NCBI GenBank assembly: GCA_021234155.1
Contig: JAJEKV010000055.1
Location: 4,038,905 to 4,102,904 of the forward strand
Direction: 5' to 3'
DNA: 64,000 nt
DNA from: Isoetes taiwanensis
Taxonomy: Eukaryota > Streptophyta > Lycopodiopsida > Isoetales > Isoetaceae
Shown here piece by piece: positions 48,121 through 59,872 of the stretch (positions are counted from its first letter, which is position 1; each line of letters opens with the position of its first letter). Both the position numbers and the translations under genes were made by a program. Below the pieces are notes generated by a model that was not told where the DNA came from, did no database searches, and saw only the letters and a list, made by a program, of their open reading frames with translations.

Positions 48121-51100
48121 AGCGAGGGCGGTAGCACAGGAAGTCCGGCATGCACCTTCAGTGGACGTTTGATGGTTTGATGCTGCCAGATCTCCTTTGA
48201 TGCTCCCTTGGTGCAGAAAGTAGTTCGAAGCAGCAGATGTGCCAGAGTTTGAATATTCCCAGTCCATGCTCACCCTCGCCAGCTACATCATATCCCGTAA
48301 CCTAACTCGATGGTTGGTATCGGAAGCCGACATGGCAGCGTATCTTCAAGGTAAGTGTGTGGATTCTTACATTTTTTGTTTTCTTTTCTTGCTCTATGTT
48401 TATTTGATAGATCGGTTGTTCTTTATGGGGCCAGCCTCTTTGCCGCATTTGCTTTCCTAAGGCTATGGAGACGGCAGAGGTTATGGCACTCCCATCCCGC
48501 TTAGGAGCCAGAAAGGAAGAAATTTTGTATAGAACTCATCGATCAAGATCATCTTTCACCGGAGCATCATCTCACGTATCACCGGCAAACCCTCAGACTG
48601 AAACCTCTCTCATATCATATGCATAGAGGGCTTACAATATTAACATACCCGGTTGCAATGATTCGAGCAATAATACCTGCTTATCGCACTCGGTAATATT
48701 AACATACCCCGGTTATTCTATTAAGAGTTTTCCAAGGTCGTAATTCGCGGCCGAAGCACGCCCTAAAACACCTAATGGATCGACCTTCTTTAGTTTTGGT
48801 ATGCCAATGACCGTGACAACGCTCTATGATGGGCAAAAATAATTCTTTTTATTCTCATGCCGGAGCAAAAGGTATATTCTTTGGATGTTCGTGATCTGGC
48901 GAACTTTTCGATTTTGTGTCATTCGATTCATTCCGCCAGTTTCATTTCACAAAGCTTGGATTTAACATGATTTGCCTGCTACATCTACCCAAGATTCAAA
49001 GCCTTTTGCCCAAGGATGCATAAAACGCCATTTCATAGCTTTGTTCTGAAAGTTGAGTTCTTCGTGAGGATTTTCAATGCTAATGGCAAGTAATTGTTAC
49101 ATGTAATTATTTTTACTATGAATTGTGCTTTAAATCGGTAGTTATTTCCTTTGATCTTAGCTAGCTTATAATATGGAGATCCACTCAATTTAACATGTGC
49201 TTTTGAGCTGGGTCTCTATCTACGCCGCCTTTATAGTTAGATATTGCCCTAGAATTGGTCCGACAAATAGGACATGGCAGAAAGTTAGTCAGTAACATCA
49301 TTATGTGTTTCACCCTCGCTTTAAAAGCGTAATATAAAGATTTTGTCTTTCGCTTTTAGGGTCGAACTGTGGTTCAACGCCATGTACAAATGCACAAAAG
49401 GGATCCGCCATTTCGGCCAATTTCATTCCAAATTGCTTAAGCTTGTGGGACAAAAACTGTTAGGAACATTTGCATTGGTTGCTATTTTGATTGAATTTGC
49501 CGTATATGATTGTGAATTTCCGCAGAGTCTTCAACCGCCATATGTTCAAATTTCCATCGTAATGTGCATGGCAAGTTACATGTTTTACGAATACCATCAC
49601 ATCAAGCTAAAGATATGAGGTTATGTCTCCACCGGCCCCTCCGTAGATATATCTCGAAAATGTTTATTGTAATTCAACAAAGAATTGTTTTCAAACGCAT
49701 GATACGTTTATTTGCTTTGGATTTGATAGTGATTGCTTTTTTGATCAAGTAGAATAGTTGGAGCAAAGATAGTTCGCTTCTATGGTAATCGAGACCTAAG
49801 GTACAAGAATAAAATCCTATTTGACTACATGTAAGCAATTCGCAAAGACCATTATTTCGCCCATGTCAAGAATCATATGAGGGATGCCGCCACGATATTC
49901 GCTAAACAGTAAGATAGCATGCAAAGTTTGAGATGGTCCGAGACTAAATGTTCATTTTCTAACATTAAAGCACATCAAAGCTTTGTCGCTGATTTTTGAA
50001 CACATATTACTTCATCTGATAAGGAGTTTCCGCCACACCCTTTACAACATTTACCTTCTACACAGCAACATGACACAAATGTTTAGATGTCCCCTGCACA
50101 TGTCAAATTGCGAATGGATTGCCCAATGTGACAGGTTAATGTATAAAGAAACATAATACAAAAGATTTACATTAACCCAAATGTGCCTTGCAGTTGTCAA
50201 TTTGTTGTATCATGTATAAAGATGCTTATATTTGTCTAGATCCATAAGCAGCATTAGGTCTTTTCAAAGAACCTAGCATATATCAAAGATTGCCCTCGCG
50301 CCGTATGTAATTTATATTTTTCAAATAAATCTCTCTGTTCATGTAACAAAGCTAGTATGACATGGAATATTGTGCAAAGACAATGTCAAATGTAATTATC
50401 GGATATTACATAAAATATAATAAAGAAGTTGTTTCAAAAAATCATCTTTTGCATATACAATAATACTTTAAAGAACCATACAACATTTTAAATGTTGATA
50501 AAACCCACAAACAAAGCTCAAAGCAAATTTAATGGCTATAAAAATATGCAAACAGATAATTAATTAAGCTAGGGCAAAAAATGGCCGCTTGGAATAGCTC
50601 GCCAAAAAAGAAGTTGGGATACAAATTAAAGCAATATGCCATGCTCCCACAAATAATTATATACAACAAGCTCAACATTTACGCTACCAAAATTACAATT
50701 ATATGGCAAAGCTTGGGTAAATTTGTAAAATGCTCCAGTTGATGTTTGGAGACAATGCCATAGATTAATGGGATGCCCTGACTTTGCTTCTTACTTTGTG
50801 CACTTTTTGAGGAATGATTTTATATTTTGAAAAGACTTTGGTGTTTGTTCCTTTATATACTTCCTACAACTCTAATGCCATGTCTGTTTCAACAACTACA
50901 ACTTCTTTATACTTTAATAATCAGATACATGTCCTTTTCTACAACTATGCCATGTCATTTTTCAACAACTACAATTTTATAATTTAAATGATTGTATTGT
51001 CATGTCCTTTTTAAAACAACAACTAAAGGGTTATCTGAAAACGAAAGGGGTATGGTAAAATGGCGTGTGGCGGGATAAAAAAGACCCTTTTTAAAGAACT

Positions 51101-51814
51101 TTCTCTTAAAATTCTCCCCTACAACGAAGATGGAAGACAATAAGGAACACACAACTTAGGTATCGAAAAGATCTTGGCATTGTTATCAACCCTAGGATAA
51201 GACATATTTTTCGTTGCATTCAAAAAATATATCAATTAACGTCATGCTTTTGTTTTACGTGCATCGAGGAAAAATGTATCAATTAGCATCATGCTTTTGC
51301 TTTTCTGAGCACCTACAAAAATGATGCACCCGAGGCGATGTGCTCGAACACATTACTGTTTGCGGAGCAATCAACCGAGATGATTTATATGGTTCAATGG
51401 CGTTATTCGATGTGAACTTGAATGAATGAGACATCACCCTCCTACAATTGAAGGTATTTCAAGCTATACTTTGCCAACATTTTAATGAATGAATCCAACA
51501 ACATATTCTTGGCACCCGTTCATTTTTTATCCTTTGTACAGAAATTACGAGAAAAGAGTACAAATATTAAATTGATACTGCGTAATTTTCTCATTGCAGC
51601 TAGAACTTTCATAGGCTTCCAAATTATGCCCGGCAACAACACTGGCACCATTACTAGTCATGTACTAATGTAGTGTTGAACCTGCAGGCCAATAGAATGA
51701 CGAACCGACGGGAGGTTGCACTACAAGACTGGTGGCATATATAGCTACAATGAGATGAGAACCTTAAGAACAATTTTGTCATGATTAATCTTGATATTAT
51801 AATTGATAATTGAA
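48121..51814. other. Gene-poor plant-like DNA
   Basis: No complete gene. A possible exon on the plus strand near 48235-48350 (SQSMLTLASYIISRNLTRWLV) ends at CTTCAAG|GTAAGT, but its family is unknown. A 91-residue ORF at 49343-49618 has no features. Degenerate short direct repeats occur at about 50876-51030 (atgccatgtc...caacaactacaa, three versions) and at 51225-51300 (tcaatta.c.tcatgcttttg twice). Confidence 0.4.
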
Positions 51815-51848
51815 GTAAGGCATAAATTAAATGCCTTACCACGTGGTG
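51815..51848. repeat. Hairpin plus adjacent palindrome
   Basis: gtaaggcat and atgccttac form a perfect 9-bp inverted repeat around a 7-base loop (51815-51839), directly followed by the perfect palindrome accacgtggt (51839-51848), which contains the CACGTG E/G-box core. Could be a terminator-like hairpin, a MITE end or chance. Confidence 0.6.
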
Positions 51849-51919
51849 ATTATAAACATTATAACCTTGAAGTATTATCTTATAATAATTGTATTAATTA
51901 CATGTACAATCAAGGTTCT

Positions 51920-53560
51920 TTATCGTGCTCTTGTCAAAGGTGGGAGACTTCGTGATGATCTGCGGGGAGCATCAATCCAAGGTGGGGAGAATGGCGTTCG
52001 AGCATAATATGCGGTATGAATAATGCGGTATATTATGCGACCGTCACTAGTACATGTCGACTCATACGACATGTACACGGCTGACCATAAAGGGGAAGTA
52101 CCCCAAGGGTGCGACCCGCGAACCATTATATTGCACATGTTAAGACCACATGTGAATATATGCAACTTTTGCCATGTGGCAATAGGCATAAACCCTAAAA
52201 GGGAAACCCTTTTGGTTTCCGGCCCCATAAGTCCCGATTGGGGCGAAAGCATTTGGCCTTTTAACTGAATTGAGCGGAGGAACCGGAATTCCTAAGTTGT
52301 TAGCTTGATCCAAGCCGGCAATCTCGAGATCCAGCGTGGGACGCCTTGAGGAGGTGGGAGCCACCAAGAAGCGGGTTAGTGGTTGATCCGATGGTTAGAT
52401 CCGAAGTTTTCAGCTCTCATTCAATAGGATTCATATTCATTCTTAGCTATAGGAGACCCCTACAGCCTAAGAATGATAGGCACTAACAAAGGAACCTAAC
52501 CATGTATGATTAGGTAGATTAGAATAGGTGTATTCTATTATTTTCAGTTTGTTGTGATGATGTCTTAACATTCTATGCCACTCTTGTGTATTGGAAAGGG
52601 GGTAGAGACCCGAGCCCAAGTAGTTGTATGATCCTAGTTTTAGCCCATTAATTCCCAATTAATGCGCGGCGTACATAAGAGCCCGCCGGCTGTGGGTGGC
52701 GAGGAGCTAGGCCCGGCTGACAAGGGAGGGCTTATTCGATCCGCTTTGATCCGCTACAGTGCGTAGCGGCAGTAGAACATTGTGGGCTAGGCCTATACCA
52801 CAATCGCTGCGTGAGGGTAGGCGGGGTATGGGCTCACGACACCTCTTGGTGTGATCGTCATCTTCTAGGGGTTCAAGTCCAGGGTCGGCGATTTGCTCTC
52901 TAGCTTCGCGTGATTGGCATGAACTCTTCGGAGGAGAGAGTGATCTCCCCCTGCCTCATCGGGGAGGAGGGAGATGCAACCCGGTGAAATTGTAGCCCCT
53001 TGGCTATGAACCCGGCGTGCCTCGGTCGAGGCTCAATACTTTTCAGCCTATCACAAAAGTATGCACGAGGAGGGTGGATGGAGTGGACTACCCAATCGAC
53101 CATGTTCCTATGCCGATAAATCCATTTGCCATGAATTACATGCGCATTGTTATCGGTGGACGAAGCCGATCTTTCCCCAAGAGTCTGAGCACGGGTAGGA
53201 TTTCCCCATGTTATGTTGATGTCTTGATGTTGTTGCGTAGCTCGTGATATGGTGGAGCACCCTTGAGGTGGGTATGTTATTGTTGATTGATGTCATGTGC
53301 TCATGTGTGTTTATGCTTCAGCATTCGATCGATCTCGAGGAGAGCGGGATGAATGACACGTCCCATTCTTCCCCGCCGGGTTCTTGGCCACCGGCAAGAG
53401 CCCGATGTTAGGTGGGCGGCCTCATGTCGGTGGCGATCTTTGGTTTGAGGGATGATATCCGGTTTGTATGTGATCGGGGCATCATTATAGGGCTGGGGCC
53501 GTCCCACAACTATGACTATCTTAGTGTCCAAAGACCAAGAAGCAAAAGTCCCCATGAGCT
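51920..53560. other. GC-richer non-coding block, possible LTR or SINE-derived repeat
   Basis: This block is visibly richer in G and C than its flanks and has no ORF with a known domain on either strand. It contains a Pol III B-box-like word, GGTTCAAGTCC, near 52869, and long runs of stem-forming words. It resembles terminal or internal non-coding parts of plant retrotransposons, but no TG..CA termini or primer-binding site can be fixed. Confidence 0.4.
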
Positions 53561-54853
53561 CTACTAGGAATACTTGCTAAACCAATATGTTGACGTCCCA
53601 TGAAATTAGCAATCCGCCAACAGGACCTCGATGACATTTATGCCCTTGCAAACAGAGAATCGACGGAGCAAGCCTTCTAACTACCTGTGTAGCTCTAGGT
53701 CTTTCTAGGAAAAAAGACATATGCTCCCCTCATTCCAAGCACACCTTTTTTTTTCTTCTCTTTGAAACCTTTGGCGCTGGTTGAGACACGCCAGCATAGT
53801 TGAGACATTCCATCATACATGACCATCGCGAGTTTATCGCCTAGTTGCATGAACATACCACCATCAAGAGAGGCCTCTGAAGCAGACATTGAGCATTGTC
53901 ACCATTCCCCATAATAGAGAGTGGATTTGCATTATCAACCTCATCGGCCCATCTGAGTTGTTGAGTGCGCTTATGCTTCCTAGAGGTCATCTGAATCAGC
54001 TAGGAGACGACATTGGAGAGAGAACGCTCGGATAGCTTAATGGACGAAAGGTGGGTGGGGAAGCACAATTAGAAGAAGACATTCATTATGTCTTGGAGAG
54101 AAGAAGCATTGAAAGATGAAACTTAAAACCAGTTTGGGCGGTTGAAAAGAGGATCCACAAGAAGTAGACTGAGAAGTTCTCATTGCAACATCACTAGATT
54201 CGCTAGTATGGGCCGAAGAAGAAGATGCCTTAGGAGCAATAGAACTAGGGAAGTACTATTTGCAAGATGGAAATAAAAAGTAAATCCCCCCCACTTTTTT
54301 TTGTAGACAAGATGGACGGATTAAAACAAACTGCTTTTAATAACCACATGACGAAAAGGCTCTTATTCTTCGAAAGAGCCACACAGCTATTCGAGCCTCC
54401 AACAATAGAATGTGCATTATGAATGACTTAAAAGAAGAAGAGACAAGGAGGTCAGGAGACAGATCGATTATTTGGAACCAGGATGGAAGGCAAGGAACCT
54501 TTGCTTTGAGAGGCATATCAATTGAAAAGCTTGGAAAATAGTTTTGGAGTCCATATGGAGTCCACAACCCTTGTCACCAATTTATTAACATCTTCTACAC
54601 ACATTTGCGCATAACGAAAAGAAACATTTACCCAAGGACTTAATAAATTCAAAGGGACCAATGTGATTCCGCAAAAAAGTGCACTCAGCCAACCTAAAGA
54701 TTCTCTTTAAAACAAAATATCCACATTCGTTATCGGCCACCAAATGTTTTGTGTACCTCACGTATTTGCCTTGGTCAATTTGAACAACTACAGAATAGAT
54801 AAAAGAAATTTTGCCATCTCATTCTCTATGCAGTGCATATCATGTTATTCGGC
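53561..54853. other. Non-coding stretch
   Basis: Only short ORFs with no recognisable features. No clear repeat structure. Confidence 0.35.
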
Positions 54854-55031
54854 CCTTTCTTATTCAGCCCCCCTCACCGGAAAACAAGCCAAAAAACAGA
54901 TAACTGGCAGAAAAACAGAAAAACAGAAAAAATATTGCCGGCAAATATTTAAACCATTGAAAAACACGCCAAAAACAGGTGCAAAAATTTTTCCGGCATA
55001 TTTTCCAGTGGGGGAGGCCGAATAAGGAAGG
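54854..55031. mobile_element. MITE-like element, 178 bp, with 27-bp inverted ends
   Basis: Left end 54854-54880 (starts cctttcttattc) and right end 55005-55031 (reverse complement starts ccttccttattc) match at 22 of 27 positions. The interior is A-rich with repeated agaaaaacag/acagaaaaa words and codes for nothing. Size and structure fit a non-autonomous DNA transposon. The mobiliser is unknown. Confidence 0.7.
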
Positions 55032-55449
55032 CTACCCATCATGTCTTCTTTATTGCTCCTTCAAACGAAATTAAATGGCTTCTGAGACTCTCTTGCTGTG
55101 ATGAGATGGTAGATAATTTTGTAGCCAGTCACTAAAGCATGATTGGAATACTCATTGCACAAAATCATTCCATGCATTCTGAGGTTGCAAAAAAGGCAGT
55201 CGCTTCCTTGAATCAAGTTACTTTGTTGCCGTCTGCTTAAATTGTGCATCTGTCTTGGATTGTACCTTGACTTTGGAGAAGGAAGCAACCCCAAATCCAC
55301 GCAAAGTTGTACGCCATCACTCGGCTTTTTTCTCTTGGCTCTCTCTATATGGGATTTTGATTGAGAAGGGAGCAAAGGTGCATGCAACTCAGAGCATATA
55401 GCTATAGCATGGAGTAATCTCTCAGTTTCCTGCATATCAGTTTCTATTT
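55032..55449. other. Non-coding stretch
   Basis: A minus-strand ORF of 124 codons (55061-55435) has no recognisable features and lies next to the LINE remnant; it may be chance. Confidence 0.35.
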
Positions 55450-56110
55450 ATTGAGCGAAATTATGGCATCCATGACTATTTACACCATTTATGCGTCCAA
55501 TATCCTTAGGCAAAGGGGAGCATGGTTGTTTCTTGGAGATTTCAACATGGTTCGGGACACAACAGATAGATTTTCTAGTGGCGACACTGTCTTAGGCTTC
55601 AAGAAGGAATAGTGGAGTAAGCTTCTCTTTGAATATGGCTTTCTTGAGGTTTATGGAGATGGCATCTTCACCTGGTACAATGGGGCTTTGGGGGGCATGA
55701 GAGCAATGGCTAGGCACGACCGATGTTACACAAACATGCATGAGAAACACAGACTTATTGGCTTTATCGCAAGAATTATGTGCTAAAAACAATGTCCAAT
55801 CATCATCCTCAGATTCTCAGACATATTAATCTTCCGATTCATACTCAAAAAGGACCATTTTCAGGCTCAATCCTCAGTATCTGACATATGAGGATAACAT
55901 GCTTGGAAGACGACTCCACCTTCGCCAAGCCTTATGAGAACACTCTTTTCTGCTCTTGCTACTGTCAAATCTTTTGCAAAGTAATGGGTCCATGAACTAG
56001 TTCGTCGTGAAAGAGGGACGTTAAGGCAGAAATATGACGAGCAGCTTGGAATTCAGATATATTGATCATGCACGAGAAGAGGAAACAGAGGTAAGGGTAG
56101 ACAAAAAGGG
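55450..56110 (+). pseudogene. LINE remnant: endonuclease domain of ORF2
   Basis: Plus-strand reading contains AWLFLGDFNMVRDTTDRFS, a hallmark of the apurinic-type endonuclease of plant LINEs (GDFN), then a stop, then WSKLLFEYGFLEVYGDGIFTWYNG and MARHDRCYTN, again in the order of that domain. Further weak similarity (LGRRLHLRQAL) continues to about 56100 with several stops and frame changes. No reverse transcriptase follows on this strand. A dead, 5'-and-3'-truncated copy. Confidence 0.7.
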
Positions 56111-57352
56111 GGTCTTTCATCTCAAAGCTGGGATAGGTCACAAGGCCAAAAAAAAAAATCTTATTAGTTTTTCCATGTTATTTTTTTATCAAATACTAAT
56201 AAAATAAACTAATATTACTTTGTGGGTTAATATGTTGAATAACTAGATGCAGTTAAATAGTGAGATTCATATTTATGGTTTTTCAATGTGTTATATCCAC
56301 ATAGTAAGCACCTATATATACGCTCAAGAAGGCGACTAGGAAGAAGCGATCTTCAAAGAAAGATGGGTGAATTAAAGAAAGTCATGGCCTTGCACTGAGG
56401 GACATTTTCTCCCTTTGAGTTTTAAACCCACGATCTCTCAAAGGACAATAAAAACCATTCTTATTCTCATTCGGCTTATTGTACTTGTTTCTCTAATTAG
56501 TAATGATATTTACCTTTAAGTCCTTCCACGAAAAAAAATAAAAATAAAATAAGCATCTTCAAAGTGTAGGGCTAACAAAGTAATAGTTGTGAGCATGTTG
56601 AAAGCTTGTGGAACCTTAGGTGCCTTATGGAATGGCAAACATACTCATCAGCAAAAAGTTGATAATATACTTCAGCTTGACAATGTTTTAGGTGATATGC
56701 TAAATATGGGAAATGGAAGCAGCAAAAATAATCTTTCAAACCTACAAGCTCCATAAATGGTATCGTGGAGTACAATAATTATAGGAAGGAAGGAAGTATA
56801 TTTTAATCGTCCACGAGGAGGCCAACTGGCCTATGAGGCGATTATAGACATACAATATATCGGATAGTATCCAAACAAAAAGAAAACCACAAAAGCCCTA
56901 TACAATGTGTCTCTACCACTGGGACCAAAAAACCCCCCATGTGGGAGGAAAAACCCTTGTAGTAGGCGTTCAAATTCCCTATCTGGGCGCTCAAATTTCC
57001 TGTGCTGTAAGGGACTCTCTGACGGTGGAGACTTGCAGAATGTAGGACGGGAGACATGCAATCATTGGCGAAGTCAGCGATTGATGAATTGCTATCTCGA
57101 GCATCCGAGATCGGCATGAGCGGCTTCCGGATGTGTGCATATGCTTGGGACCTCACGAGAGCATGGTGTTCATCTTCTACTATCGCATGTGACAAAGACG
57201 GCATAATCTCTTTGTCGTGGATTCCCCGCCTCCATCCGCATTCCCCGGGCGTGTCTCAATTGCGAGATGGTGGGACCCCCATTCTCATTGCGAGCTATGG
57301 CTCTCCGCTTCTTGGTAGAGATGTGTGCCTTCAAATATTGGTGGGGCCATGT
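56111..57352. other. Non-coding stretch
   Basis: An 11-base A run near 56148 may be the tail of an inserted element. ORFs at 56842-57577 on both strands have no known domain. Confidence 0.35.
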
Positions 57353-58101
57353 TCAAGCGGCCGGATTAACCTGCGTGTCGTAGTGCTCTGTTTTGGGCTT
57401 TGCAAGAGTGGGCACATCCCACGAGAGGCAAAGAAAGTGCTCATTCAAATGCAGCTCATGTTCTGCGATATCCGGCATATCCATAATCTGTTGATAGTCT
57501 ATGGACCATCTTGCGAACCACCCCTTACAATGCTCCTGCCACACTCTCTTCAGTCGTTGCGGCCCTTGTGCCAATAACAGAGCCTGGGGAGGGAGACGTT
57601 GTGCATCCATTCTGTCAATCTTATTGAAATATGCAAGGTGCTTGCGATAGCGTATCTTCAGGGGGCCAAAAAGCCGCCTCATACAGCAAAATCGGATAAG
57701 GCACCGTGTCCTTGACGCCTAGGCTGTATGTCAGGAAGGCCTTCTGTACCCTCTAACTTATCCCAAGTGCCCTTGCTAATCGCTGGCCCCCAGACCTCTA
57801 CCCCATACAGCAATACCGGTTCAACGAGTGCTCGGAACAGGTGTGCTTTGCGTGCCCAATCGCAGAGATCTATTCTGTAACAGCTATTTTGCATTGCATA
57901 CAAGGCTTTCCATCCCGCGCTAACCCTTCTTTCTACACAGTCATCCCATAGCATGTTAGCAGAAAAATCGATTCCCAGATACTTCCGATGCTCAAAAACT
58001 TTATTCATAAGTTCACTCGCATAAAGCATCAAAACTGGACCGCGGTATTTAGAGTCCGGGATGTGGTATTTCTGGATTTTTTTTGTGGTATTTCTGGCCA
58101 C
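57353..58101 (-). pseudogene. LINE remnant: C-terminal part of reverse transcriptase ORF
   Basis: Minus-strand reading has LYASELMNKVFEHRKYLGIDF, RRVSAGWKALYAMQ, WARKAHLFRALVEPVLLYGVEVWG, which is the thumb and C-terminal region of plant non-LTR retrotransposon ORF2. Near 57720 the frame changes to VQKAFLTYSLGVKD, then near 57680 to LKIRYRKHLAYFNKIDRMDAQ, so at least two indels interrupt the frame. The catalytic palm with its Asp-Asp box is not present, so the copy is truncated as well as broken. Orientation is opposite to the endonuclease fragment at 55.5 kb, so they are separate insertions. Confidence 0.75.
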
Positions 58102-59029
58102 CCGTTATCAGCCACTGTATACTTCGCAGTTTCAAGCCCAGAACCAACTGTTCTATCAGAATTCTGTTCTATCTTTGTCATCCTTGTATTTGACAAACTG
58201 ACGGGTTGGTCTTTTCTTGTCATGAACCCAAAAATTTAAGGAAACATCCCACAATCTCGTACCAAAAAATAAGCCAAGTGTATATAATGTTCAAGCTTCG
58301 GTTTCTGATAAGTACAGCAAAATGATGGGAGATTGTCCATCTCTAACAAAGTTTAAATTGAAACGCACTTATTTGCTCCAAACGCACTTCAAAAGGAATC
58401 TTTGAAAGATTCCCTAAAATTCCCTTTAAAAAGTCTATTTTTAAGGTTTGTTCGTGACAGGTGTGACAATTTAGCTAATTTAGGTACCCTTTTTGAGGGG
58501 TTGATTGAACATAACTTCTATGCAAAAATATTTAATAGCTATTTTCATCCTCCTAATTTAGAACAAAAAATAGTTACTTATATAAAGTGTAGCAAAAAAG
58601 GGGCAATAAAAAAAAGAGCAAGGGTAGTAGAGTGACAAAGAAGTGATATATTCAAAGCTTGTGAAAATTTTACAAAATTATGAACAAAATTGTCAAAAAT
58701 ATAGGACATTTTGACAAACCCTCATCACCTGCACTTTCTGTTCTTTACGTGTTCAAGTCATCGAACAAACTTACATTTTGCAGCAATATCGGGATGCATA
58801 TCATCCTAAGACTCATTTAATGAAACGAACCTAGCCCCTTGGCCTAGGCCGTTGCACTAAATAATCCAGTTATAGACCATCATATCCTCTTATTCATAAA
58901 GCTTTGGTTACAATCAAATCATTTACATAAGGCCCATGGCCACACATATAAAGAAGAGTTCGCATTGCACCCATATCACAATACACACCCATAATATACA
59001 AAAACCCAGGCCAACCCCGTCACCCATGC
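58102..59029. other. Non-coding stretch
   Basis: AT-rich, no convincing gene, repeat or RNA. Confidence 0.35.
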
Positions 59030-59440
59030 TTAATTGGCCCTTTGATCTTCCCCCTCCTCGGAAGTGACCGAGGAGGAGTCGTTGGAGCTACCCCCAGAAG
59101 ACTCCCCATCAGTCTCCGGGTCTTGGGCCTCGACTTGGGGTTGCCTCTGCGCATAGTACAACTTCTTGAACAATGATATTAGGATCTCGTAAACTCGTTC
59201 CTTAGGCATTAAAGCAGGCTCAACCTCCGTCTCATTGAACCACCAGGTAACAAAAGAGTCTAGGTCCAACACAATTGTGGCTTCAGGACGTGCCATCCCC
59301 GGGGGGTTCACCTCTATGTAAAGGGGATATGGCATGTGCGTTCCAGGGGTCGGGAGAAACCCCTCCGTATACGGCTCTCCCCCCATAGAAACCCCTATGT
59401 ATACAGTCTGGTGTTTGTGAAAAATAATACCTGATTCCAT
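59030..59440 (-). CDS. Hypothetical acidic-tailed protein fragment
   Basis: A 136-residue ORF from the ATG at 59440, unbroken. The middle has LYIEVNPPGMARPEATIVLDLDSFVTWWF and a helix-like KERVYEILISLFKKLYYAQ; the end is Ser/Glu-rich (SSGGSSNDSSSVTSEEGED). No family recognised. It lies among decayed repeats, so it may belong to a mobile element, yet it is the best-preserved ORF in the plant-like half. Confidence 0.4.
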   Translation of the reverse strand: MESGIIFHKHQTVYIGVSMGGEPYTEGFLPTPGTHMPYPLYIEVNPPGMARPEATIVLDLDSFVTWWFNETEVEPALMPKERVYEILISLFKKLYYAQRQPQVEAQDPETDGESSGGSSNDSSSVTSEEGEDQRAN

Positions 59441-59679
59441 ACTTTTACGCCTAGTCCACTCCCCATTGACCCTACCCTTAACCTTATTTTTTACCAGGAT
59501 ATCACTAATGTAGCCTACCCTCTACCTTATATTTACATTCGACCTCCTAATTTTGCACGGGACTAGAGGGAATTTGTAGAGCTCCATGAAGGTTTAGGGT
59601 TCAATGGTTCAATGGTCCCTCTTAGTTCAATGGTGGTCAAACGGTGGTCAACAAAAAAAAAAGGGAACACCAACCAAAT

Positions 59680-59872
59680 GGGGTTAATAGATTTTTTATT
59701 GGGTTAATAGTTAGGGTTAATGGATTCTATTATTGTGTTAATAGGGTTAGGCTAATAGTTAGGCTAATAGTGTTAATAGTTAGGCTAATAGTGTTAATAG
59801 TTAATAGTTATTGGGTTAATAGATTGAATTATTGTGTTAATAGAATAGGGTATTAGGGTTTATTATTGGGTG
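59680..59872. repeat. Degenerate telomere-like minisatellite
   Basis: A run of gttaatag, gttaggctaatag and gggttaatag units, with (t)tagggtta words, fills about 190 bases. It resembles a worn TTTAGGG-type telomeric array but is dominated by TTAATAG variants. Confidence 0.7.

Noticed and set aside
52800-52900. tRNA gene around the GGTTCAAGTCC word
   Set aside because: No acceptor stem or anticodon arm can be folded around it by eye.
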